From Crocinitomicaceae bacterium (GTDB taxonomy: Bacteria; Bacteroidota; Bacteroidia; Flavobacteriales_D; Crocinitomicaceae), in contig JABSPC010000006.1 in assembly GCA_013215515.1 (NCBI GenBank), forward strand, positions 1-6,593: a stretch of 6,593 bases of DNA, written 5' to 3'. Positions within the stretch are counted from its first letter, which is position 1. Each line of letters begins with the position of its first letter. Shown here piece after piece: positions 1 through 5,573 of this stretch. The notes beneath the pieces were generated by a model. It did no database searches, had not been told where the DNA came from, and worked only from the letters and a program-made list of their open reading frames with translations. A program made the translations under genes and the position numbers.

Positions 1-1
1 T

Positions 2-55
2 ATTTCTGGCGAAGAGGTGCGATTGTTCTCAAACCCAGCAGTAAGCTCTGAGTAG
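2..55 (+). CDS. Possible 3' tip of a rightward gene (partial, uncertain)
   Basis: Bases 1-65 precede the end of the leftward operon and hold no complete gene. In the frame starting at base 2 the plus strand reads ISGEEVRLFSNPAVSSE and then a TAG stop at 53-55, which looks protein-like. It could be the C-terminus of a gene entering from the left and converging on the operon. The frame starting at base 1 is also open to a TGA at 49-51 (YFWRRGAIVLKPSSKL), and the frame starting at base 3 reaches a TAA stop earlier. The choice of frame, and whether there is a gene at all, cannot be settled from 17 codons. Confidence 0.22.
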   Translation: MSGEEVRLFSNPAVSSE

Positions 56-92
56 ATTAACTAATTTATAAGCCTTTTGATGACTCAGAGTT
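44..92. repeat. Inverted repeat spanning the stop codon of the last operon gene
   Basis: CTCTGAGT at 46-53 is the exact reverse complement of ACTCAGAG at 83-90, giving an 8-bp stem around a 29-nt spacer that contains the TAA stop of the 273-aa gene (66-68). It lies where the operon ends and where a converging gene may also end, so it could help transcription stop. No T-run follows either arm, so it is not a canonical intrinsic terminator. An 8-bp match at this distance may also be chance. Confidence 0.2.
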
Positions 93-887
93 AAGTTTCT
101 CAAGCTTATCTTTCAAAATTTCATATTCTTTAGATTTAGTGCACTTTTCGTGTTCCATCAAATTGATCCAATTTGTTACTAATGCTTTTGCCTTTTCAGA
201 ATCCGTTGGAAGAGCATCAATAAAACCTTCAATTTCTGAAGTTATGTCTTTACAATTATGAATCACTGACTTCATTTGTTTGGTTAAGTTTTCCAGTGTT
301 AAGTAATGGTAATCCGATTCAAGAACCAAATCGGATAATGCAAAGAAATCGTTGATTAGCTGGCTCTTTAATTTCGCTTTCTTGTCTAAATCTTGTTCCT
401 TTTTGTAAAGTTCAAACGTATTATTGAAATATGGAAGGATATAATTTTCATTTATAGGAGTTTCCTTTTCTTCAATCCCTCTCCTAAAATAGAAATCTGC
501 CTTATTTCGATCTGGGGTTGTCAGGTCTGTATAGTAATATCCCCTTAGCAAATCAGTTTTATGATCATAGAATCCTTTCTCATCCATTCGATTCCAAACT
601 TGAATCAAAGTATCAAGGTACGCTTCTTTAACAACTTCGTCTTTTTCCATTCTAATGACTCGGATAAGACTTTCCGTAAGACGCGCGTAGTTGATTGACC
701 CGAAATTATCGCATTCGCTTTCTCCCTTTAAGAAATAAAATGTTGCACTCTTATAATCTTCCGTTACCAATGCATTATTGGCAAGAAATTTTATTCTTAG
801 CCATATTTTTTCCTCATCTATACTTTGTGAAAATGCGGTCGTCGCGCATAATAGAAATAGCAATAATATGGTTCTACCAAATATCAT
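66..887 (-). CDS. Secreted TPR-like alpha-solenoid protein (273 aa)
   Basis: This is the last gene of the leftward operon, starting 38 nt after the gene upstream; this is the longest gap in the operon. The start ATG at 887 is followed directly by a signal peptide (residues 1-20, hydrophobic run ILLLFLLC, likely cleavage AFS|QS). Cys14 is preceded by Leu, so it does not form a lipobox. The mature protein is highly charged and almost wholly helical. Segments such as AYLDTLIQVWNRM (89-101), FYFRRGIEEK (132-141) and FFALSDLVLE (181-190), and the C-terminal pattern NCKDI (211-215) with EKCTKSKEYEIL (247-258), resemble secreted TPR proteins widespread in Bacteroidota. From memory those usually continue well past the 'KCT-S' segment with further TPRs, whereas this one ends about 15 residues after it, so it may be a short form. 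Such solenoids usually mediate protein contacts. No enzymatic motif is visible and the specific role is unknown. Confidence 0.8.
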   Translation of the reverse strand: MIFGRTILLLFLLCATTAFSQSIDEEKIWLRIKFLANNALVTEDYKSATFYFLKGESECDNFGSINYARLTESLIRVIRMEKDEVVKEAYLDTLIQVWNRMDEKGFYDHKTDLLRGYYYTDLTTPDRNKADFYFRRGIEEKETPINENYILPYFNNTFELYKKEQDLDKKAKLKSQLINDFFALSDLVLESDYHYLTLENLTKQMKSVIHNCKDITSEIEGFIDALPTDSEKAKALVTNWINLMEHEKCTKSKEYEILKDKLEKLNSESSKGL

Positions 888-925
888 GTACAGTAACTTA
901 GACTCAATAAAAAATTAAATTGATT

Positions 926-1453
926 TTAGAAAAGGATGTTTTCGGCAACTAGAGTATCCTTTTCTTCTAAACGGAACATATTTTCCGCAACGATTTCCAT
1001 TACAGTTGTCTTAATCATAACATCACCTCGCATCCATTCTATGTTTGTAGAATCATTCGCGATAACTTCTAAGTGTAAAGTATTTGGCTCGTAGTTCTTT
1101 TCCATTAAAGCTCTATGCGAGTATACGCGAATAATAGGAGATGGGTGAACCAATAATTTATTCAATTCGTACTCATTCGCAACTTTTTTCAGTTTGCTGT
1201 ACTCATGGTAAATTTCACTGGACTTAACTGCGGTGATTTTATCTTCAGCGATATAAGGTGATTTGGATAAAGCACTTACAATCCTGTGAACGTGCTTTTC
1301 GTGGTAAACAGAATCACTTTTGTTTTTTAATTCCCATCTCGTCAATAGCTCAACATCCTCATCATCAATTACTCCATCTTGAGCATTGATCGAATATGTC
1401 TTAATAGCTAAGACAACGATAATCGAAAATAAAGTTAACAAGCGCAATTTCAT
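926..1453 (-). CDS. Secreted HEAT-repeat-like protein, function unknown (175 aa)
   Basis: The ATG at 1453 lies 6 nt after the TAG stop of the last paralogue. The junction reads TAGGAAGACATG, so a short purine-rich, Shine-Dalgarno-like AGGA overlaps the upstream stop, the only such site in the operon. This suggests coupled translation. Residues 1-24 form a signal peptide (LLTLFSIIVVLAI core, cleavage near INA|QD). The rest is charged and helical. Residues 94-119 (core HPSPIIRVYSHRAL, 103-116) fit the second helix of a HEAT-like repeat, with the pattern L--L--HP-P-IR-Y---AL. I recall the same pattern in Bacteroidota proteins carrying 'HPNPxVRCYAFWAL'. Only one such repeat unit is evident, followed by IANDSTNIEWMRGDVMIKTTVMEIV (132-156), given here across two helices by position. 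No catalytic motif is seen. It is probably a small exported scaffold or binding protein acting with its operon partners, which is inference. Confidence 0.72.
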   Translation of the reverse strand: MKLRLLTLFSIIVVLAIKTYSINAQDGVIDDEDVELLTRWELKNKSDSVYHEKHVHRIVSALSKSPYIAEDKITAVKSSEIYHEYSKLKKVANEYELNKLLVHPSPIIRVYSHRALMEKNYEPNTLHLEVIANDSTNIEWMRGDVMIKTTVMEIVAENMFRLEEKDTLVAENILF

Positions 1454-1459
1454 GTCTTC

Positions 1460-2422
1460 CTAATCAATGGTTTTACTATTAGCATCAATTTCAGCTCCTC
1501 CCCATTCTAAAACATTGAATCCGTCGCGAGTAAATGTTGGAATCTCTTGTGGGAGCATCCCAATCTCGTTGTAGTTGGTTCCAGCGTCTGCCCAAAGCAT
1601 GTAGAAACGTGCTATTTGGGTTGGTTCAGGGCTAATGTTTAACGTTGCAAATTCATCACATGCTTCGTTGAACAGAAAGTAAATATACAAATTTGTTGCG
1701 TCTTTCATGTTTGGAACCCAATATGTTATAAAATCGGCCCTCTCTTTTGAGGTAAATCCGAACTTGGTTAATGCCCCTTCAAGATAAGTGATTAGCTCAC
1801 TTTTATTAACAATAACCCCTTGATTTCTATCTACTTTCGAAGCATCAAACTGTTGTTCACTTTCCCAAAAAAGATAATTAAATGTTTCACAATTATTGGT
1901 AATATTCCCAAGTGAATCGGCAATTACAGACCAACCATCGTTGTATTCCGGATAAGTGAAGCTTAGTTCACCCACAACGTTTAGTTCAATATCGATCTTT
2001 GTTTCCGTTTCTGGATACAAGTAAATCACAGGCTTTTTCATCATTATTGTTCGATCTGATCGGCTAAAATTTAATTGAACGATTACATGATGACAAGGTT
2101 TAACCTCAAGTTCTCTTACAAATATTTCATAATGCTTGTCATTGAGAACAAACTCGAAATTATACGATCCCGTGGCAACATATTCTACAATTTCAGTATT
2201 CCCTGAAGTTTTAGCTGTTTTTTCTATTCCATTAACGGAATAGACGATTTTTTTTGCCTCCTTCGAATACATAGAATCTATTCTGAACGTTACTTTACTA
2301 GTAGTTATAAGACTTAAATCGACTTCGTCTGATATTATTACATAGCTAGATATTCTAACATACTCCTTACCTCCAAAAGAATTGAAAGCGATTAGGGAAA
2401 TAAATAAAAAAAGATATTTCAT
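1460..2422 (-). CDS. Secreted YLYPE/EWGG-domain protein, paralogue P4 (320 aa)
   Basis: This is the fourth and last copy in the tandem array, starting 25 nt after P3 stops. Residues 1-17 are a short signal peptide (KYLFLFISLIAF core, cleavage near SFG|G). The N-terminal beta-rich domain (about 20-128) is the most divergent of the four: YSVNG at 61-65 replaces YSIDG, and ATGSYNF (83-89) replaces the PGKHKF motif. The C-terminal domain is well kept: KPVIYLYPE (130-138), YPEYNDGW (157-164), FNYLFWES (181-188), SKERADFITYWVP (225-237), NEACDEFATL (252-261), RFYMLWA (272-278) and LEWGG (305-309). It is closer to P1 than to its neighbour P3 in the C-terminal part, sharing ADFITYWVP-M, FATL-I-P-P and RFYM-WA. 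It also shares with P1 a Cys in the N-domain (Cys110 here). There is no transmembrane anchor, lipobox or type IX sorting tail, so a periplasmic or secreted soluble protein is expected. I know of no biochemical function for this domain. Confidence 0.85.
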   Translation of the reverse strand: MKYLFLFISLIAFNSFGGKEYVRISSYVIISDEVDLSLITTSKVTFRIDSMYSKEAKKIVYSVNGIEKTAKTSGNTEIVEYVATGSYNFEFVLNDKHYEIFVRELEVKPCHHVIVQLNFSRSDRTIMMKKPVIYLYPETETKIDIELNVVGELSFTYPEYNDGWSVIADSLGNITNNCETFNYLFWESEQQFDASKVDRNQGVIVNKSELITYLEGALTKFGFTSKERADFITYWVPNMKDATNLYIYFLFNEACDEFATLNISPEPTQIARFYMLWADAGTNYNEIGMLPQEIPTFTRDGFNVLEWGGAEIDANSKTID

Positions 2423-2447
2423 AGTGTCATTTTTAGTCAGCGTTGTG

Positions 2448-3413
2448 TTAGTTCATGTAATTAGGAAGTTCCTGACCGCCCCATTCTATTACTGTAAACC
2501 CTTCTCGATTAACTTTAGGAATGTCTTGTGGCTTTGGTTCATGTGTTAATTTTGTAGGGTGCCACAGCATATAGATTCGATAGATGTGATCAGGCTTTGG
2601 TTCAATATCCAATTCAGCATATTGATTGCACGATTCGTTGAAATCAAACCGGACGTAGTTCAAATCATTTTGAGCCAATCTTGGTGCCCAATAGGTAATG
2701 AAGTCAGTTTGCTCTTTCGAATTTAATCCTGCTTCAGTCAATTTTCCTTTTAGAAAGGATGTTGCGTTTTCACCTTTAACAATATATCCTGACGCATAGG
2801 TATTCGAATGCAATACACGGCGCTGAGAAGATTCCCAGAAAAGGTAATTGTAAGTATTCTCCCCAAATGTTAGATCTCCATTTGGGCTTGCTTTAAATTT
2901 CCATCCGTCCTTATATTCAGGGTACGTAAAGGTCAATTTGCCTTTAACTTTCAGTTTTACGGATACGGCCGTATCCACTTCTGGATACAGATAGATAATA
3001 GGTTTTTGCGTCAATACAGGCATTTCAGCTTCCTGTAAGTAAATCGAATAATTACTGACATAACCCGCTGAAATAGAGAGCGAATCCGTATAGACTTCAT
3101 AGTAGTTCATACTATAGTAGAACTGAAAAATATGATTCCCTGGAGTTGTTATAACAGTGAGTGTTTTTCCATCTGCGAGAGCTCCAATATGCGTTACCCC
3201 GTCAATGGAGTACTGAGTTGAACCTGCTTTGCCGTCCATCCCTAAATTTCTAAAAGTGAAAATGTACTTCGCCTCCGAATTCAAAAGGGAAGTGTCCACT
3301 TCTGTACTTTCAAGCATGATTGTAGGCATTGCTTCTTCTTCCTTTTGACCAGAGAAGCTCAGATGCGATACAAGTACGATTGCAAGTGTAAATAGGGTTT
3401 TTAGTGTCGACAT
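2448..3413 (-). CDS. Secreted YLYPE/EWGG-domain protein, paralogue P3 (321 aa)
   Basis: The start lies only 3 nt after the TAA of P2, so translation is probably coupled. There is no Shine-Dalgarno sequence. The signal peptide is residues 1-21 (LFTLAIVLV core, cleavage near SFS|GQ), followed by an acidic EEEA stretch. The N-terminal beta-rich domain has YSIDG (68-72), TTPGNHIFQFYY (89-100) and YTDSLSI (108-114). Its alternating hydrophobic pattern is like small beta-sandwich modules (PEGA or carboxypeptidase-regulatory type), which is inference. The C-terminal domain has KPIIYLYPE (137-145), YPEYKDGW (164-171), YNYLFWES (188-195), SKEQTDFITYWAP (232-244), RFDFNESCNQYAEL (245-258), PDHIYRIYMLW (264-274) and IEWGG (309-313). 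It ends 8 residues after EWGG, the shortest tail of the four. P2 is its closest relative here (LN-VRF-FNE-CN, PDHIYR-Y, IPK-NR-GFT). The only Cys I see in it is Cys262. Its function is unknown. Confidence 0.86.
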   Translation of the reverse strand: MSTLKTLFTLAIVLVSHLSFSGQKEEEAMPTIMLESTEVDTSLLNSEAKYIFTFRNLGMDGKAGSTQYSIDGVTHIGALADGKTLTVITTPGNHIFQFYYSMNYYEVYTDSLSISAGYVSNYSIYLQEAEMPVLTQKPIIYLYPEVDTAVSVKLKVKGKLTFTYPEYKDGWKFKASPNGDLTFGENTYNYLFWESSQRRVLHSNTYASGYIVKGENATSFLKGKLTEAGLNSKEQTDFITYWAPRLAQNDLNYVRFDFNESCNQYAELDIEPKPDHIYRIYMLWHPTKLTHEPKPQDIPKVNREGFTVIEWGGQELPNYMN

Positions 3414-3416
3414 GTC

Positions 3417-4394
3417 TTAAATACTAGTTGGGTTCATAGTTATTGGCGATGAAAGTTGTCCGCCCCATTCGAGGATTGTAAAACCATTTCGATTAATTTT
3501 TGGTATGTTTTGATCTTCTACTTCAAAAGCTTCTTTAATCGGGCTGAAAAAGATGTATAAGCGATATATATGATCAGGAACTGCATTGATATTTAACTCT
3601 GTAAACTTATTACATGTCTCATTGAACTCGAAACGGACAAAGTTCAGCTCGTTCTTTTGAATTAAAGGTCCCAAAAATGTTATAAGATCTGCTTTTTCTT
3701 TAGAAGTGAGTCCAGCCAAAGTAAGGTTCTTTTCTAAGAACGAGATGGCATTTTTTCCGTCAACATAAAAGCCATCCGTTAAGTTGTTCTTGTCCAAATG
3801 GTCTTTTCCAGTAGCCTCCCAGAATAAATAATTATAAGTGTCTTCTCCTATTTGGAGATCACCATTCGGTTGAGCTATGCATTCCCAACTACCATCATAT
3901 TTTGGGTAGAAAAAAGGATTGGTTCCTTTGATGTCAACGGATACTTGAATGGGAGTTTCAATTTCAGGATATAGAAAAATGACAGGCTTGAAGTGCAACA
4001 CGGGTGCTTCAGTCTTTATAAATCGGACCACTAGGTAAACGCTGTACTCACTTTTGTGTTGAGGTTTTATCTCTAATGAATCCGAGAAGAATTCGTCAAA
4101 ATCGCTAGTATAGTAGAACAAGAATTTGTGTTTTCCAGGTGTCGTAGTAAGTTCGAATGACTTTTCAGCCGTCAAAATGACTTCACCTGCATTGCCGTCA
4201 ATACTGTACTCCATTTTTCGATCCGTCTCATTATCCAGGATGTTCGAAAACGTAAATTTATAGATGGCCTGGTCCTTTTTAAGTGATCCATCCAACTCTG
4301 TTTTGAGGAGGTACGCTCCAGAACCCATCTGATCTCTAGCTGAGGCACAGTGATAAACACCAACAAACAAGAATAATGCGATTGCTTTTATCAT
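3417..4394 (-). CDS. Secreted YLYPE/EWGG-domain protein, paralogue P2, partly diverged (325 aa)
   Basis: This is the second copy, starting 10 nt after P1 ends. Residues 1-19 form a signal peptide (IKAIALFLFVGVY core, cleavage ASA|RD). Cys16 sits after His, so lipidation is unlikely. The N-domain has YKFTFSN (45-51), YSIDG (63-67), TTTPGKHKFLFYY (83-95) and SDSLEI (104-109). The C-domain has KPVIFLYPE (136-144), YPKYDGSW (163-170), YNYLFWEA (187-194), SKEKADLITFLGP (231-243), FNETCNKFTEL (257-267), PDHIYRLYIFF (273-283) and LEWGG (308-312). Several positions constant in the other three copies differ here. The Y-L-Y motif reads F-L-Y, ITYW(V/A)P reads ITFLGP, YM-W reads YIFF, and the segment before the conserved Trp is shifted (DGSW against xxGW). 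The reading frame is intact, so this looks like functional divergence rather than decay. Its tail after EWGG is 13 residues long. Its function is unknown. Confidence 0.86.
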   Translation of the reverse strand: MIKAIALFLFVGVYHCASARDQMGSGAYLLKTELDGSLKKDQAIYKFTFSNILDNETDRKMEYSIDGNAGEVILTAEKSFELTTTPGKHKFLFYYTSDFDEFFSDSLEIKPQHKSEYSVYLVVRFIKTEAPVLHFKPVIFLYPEIETPIQVSVDIKGTNPFFYPKYDGSWECIAQPNGDLQIGEDTYNYLFWEATGKDHLDKNNLTDGFYVDGKNAISFLEKNLTLAGLTSKEKADLITFLGPLIQKNELNFVRFEFNETCNKFTELNINAVPDHIYRLYIFFSPIKEAFEVEDQNIPKINRNGFTILEWGGQLSSPITMNPTSI

Positions 4395-4404
4395 AGTTTT
4401 GAGT

Positions 4405-5373
4405 TTAAAGTGTTTCTGAAACTTGGTTCAAAATGAGCTGTTGTCCTCCCCATTCTAGAATATCAAATCCAGATCGATCCATTTTTTGAATTTTTCGGGG
4501 CTCAGTAACAGTTCCGCCATTGTATTCAGCCCACGACATATAGAAGCGATTCGTATTGTCAGGAATGGGTAGAATATCTAAAGTTGCGAACTGATCACAA
4601 TTCGAGTTTTGAATAAATTCAATTAAAACTTCATCGTACTGTATCATTCGCGGCACCCAATAGGTTATAAAGTCGGCCTTTTCTTTAGAAGTAAACCCAG
4701 CTTCACTCAATTTGTTTTCAAGGAATGACAGGATGTTCTTTTTTTCAACGATAGATCCACCGTTGTGAGAAAAGACACCAACGTTCATCATGTGTTTCGA
4801 TTCCCAGAACAAATAATTGTATTCATTCCCCTCGTGCTTAATCGTTCCATCTGGTTGAGCTATCACACTCCATCCTTCGTTGTATTTTGGATAGGTGAAA
4901 CTCATTTCTCCAACCGGATTTACTCGAACTTGGATGTCTTGCTCAAATTCCGGATATAAATAGATCACAGGTTTGTCAACCAATGTTTCAATTATTCCAT
5001 AATTACTTCTTGCATGAACGTCATAAAAATCTTTAGTACAGGCTTCTATCTTTAAAGTGTCAGAATATATTTCCTTGTAATGGCTTCCGATATAAATTTG
5101 AAATTTGTGCTTACCAGGAAAAGCTTTTACCTCAAAAGTGTAATCTTTAAGATTGACCCTCGATTCAACACCATCAATACTATAGCGGATTTCGATAGAA
5201 GCAATTTCGTCTGAAACATCTAGGATTTTGAATACATAAATAGATTCAAAACTGGTTAGATCGCTTTGTTTTTCGCTTGATGTTAATTGAAATTGTGGAC
5301 CCGCTATTTTAATTTCAGTCCCTGCAAATGTGTTCAAACTCAGTAAAGTAGCAATAAGTAGTGTGATTCTCAT
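4405..5373 (-). CDS. Secreted YLYPE/EWGG-domain protein, paralogue P1, first gene of operon (322 aa)
   Basis: This is the first gene of the leftward operon, with its start about 73 nt downstream of a predicted transcription start. The signal peptide is residues 1-17 (ITLLIATLLSL core, cleavage TFA|GT). The N-terminal beta-rich domain holds YSIDG (64-68), FPGKHKFQIY (85-94) and YSDTLKIEAC (103-112). The C-terminal domain holds KPVIYLYPE (134-142), FTYPKYNEGW (159-168), YNYLFWES (185-192), SFLENKLSEAGFTSKEKADF (216-235), ITYWVP (236-241), CDQFATLDI (259-267), RFYMSWA (276-282) and LEWGG (306-310). The domain order and spacing match hypothetical secreted proteins I remember from Firmicutes and others with 'KPVIYLYP ... 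EWGG', which supports it as a genuine widespread domain. No known catalytic triad or metal site is obvious. Conserved aromatics and the Glu of FWE and EWGG are the best candidates for a binding surface. It is predicted to be exported and soluble. Confidence 0.86.
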   Translation of the reverse strand: MRITLLIATLLSLNTFAGTEIKIAGPQFQLTSSEKQSDLTSFESIYVFKILDVSDEIASIEIRYSIDGVESRVNLKDYTFEVKAFPGKHKFQIYIGSHYKEIYSDTLKIEACTKDFYDVHARSNYGIIETLVDKPVIYLYPEFEQDIQVRVNPVGEMSFTYPKYNEGWSVIAQPDGTIKHEGNEYNYLFWESKHMMNVGVFSHNGGSIVEKKNILSFLENKLSEAGFTSKEKADFITYWVPRMIQYDEVLIEFIQNSNCDQFATLDILPIPDNTNRFYMSWAEYNGGTVTEPRKIQKMDRSGFDILEWGGQQLILNQVSETL

Positions 5374-5388
5374 AGTTCTGTTTTTCTG

Positions 5389-5400
5389 ACGGTTTACCGT
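5389..5400. repeat. Short palindrome in the operon leader
   Basis: ACGGT-TT-ACCGT is a perfect 5-bp inverted repeat with a 2-nt centre, 15 nt upstream of the P1 start and within the predicted leader. It could be a small operator half-site pair or a weak hairpin (4-bp stem, 4-nt loop) near the translation start. Short palindromes of this size also occur by chance. Confidence 0.2.
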
Positions 5401-5452
5401 ACAATTAAGATGCCGAAGCGTTCAATATTCCATAAAACGTTAGTTTAACCTA

Positions 5453-5480
5453 CAAAATTATGTGAGAAGTAAGTTTACAA
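5453..5480 (-). promoter_or_regulatory. Predicted Bacteroidota-type promoter of the six-gene operon
   Basis: Read on the minus strand, TTG (5480-5478) is followed after 17 nt by TAATTTTG (5460-5453), an exact match to the Bacteroidota -7 consensus TAnnTTTG with a -33 TTG at an accepted spacing. Transcription would start near 5446, giving a leader of about 73 nt before the ATG at 5373. It is the only full TAnnTTTG match I found in the divergent intergenic region on either strand. Confidence 0.55.
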
Positions 5481-5573
5481 CATCTAGATTGAAGGCGAAC
5501 ATCATATTTTTAAAGGAATAATGCTTCCGTTGATAATTGGAATTATTAAATTCACGCAATTAACATTTGAAGT

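Larger units (their letters stand above)
1460..5373 (-). repeat. Tandem array of four paralogous genes (P1-P4)
   Basis: Four complete genes of 320-325 codons sit head-to-tail with gaps of 10, 3 and 25 nt. All share the same motif order in protein sequence. The match is clear at the protein level but not obviously near-identical in DNA, so the duplications are old rather than recent. P1 and P4 share C-terminal signatures (ADFITYWVP-M, RFYM-WA, a Cys in the N-domain), while P2 and P3 share others (LN-VRF-FNE-CN, PDHIYR-Y, IPK-NR-GFT). Confidence 0.88.

Noticed and set aside
695..901. Plus-strand open frame of 68 codons
   Set aside because: It lies antisense to the 5' part of the TPR-like gene, has no recognisable family features, and its composition is that of a reverse-strand shadow.
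4172..4366. Minus-strand open frame of 64 codons
   Set aside because: It overlaps the start of P2 in another frame. P2 has the signal peptide and the paralogue motifs, and this frame has neither.
4335..4394. Lipoprotein signal in P2 (Cys16) or in the TPR-like protein (Cys14)
   Set aside because: The residue before Cys is His in P2 and Leu in the other, neither fitting a lipobox. Both have a good signal peptidase I site (ASA, AFS) just downstream.
4765..4959. Plus-strand open frame of 64 codons
   Set aside because: It is wholly antisense to the conserved YLYPE/EWGG domain of P1, whose motifs explain the sequence.
1460..5373. Type IX secretion C-terminal sorting domain on the paralogues
   Set aside because: All four end within about 8-13 residues of EWGG, leaving no room for the usual 70-90-residue sorting domain.
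5505..5512. TATTTTTA as a -7 box for the YfhO-like gene
   Set aside because: It misses the final G of TAnnTTTG, and the nearest upstream TTG (5489-5491) is only 13 nt away, too close.
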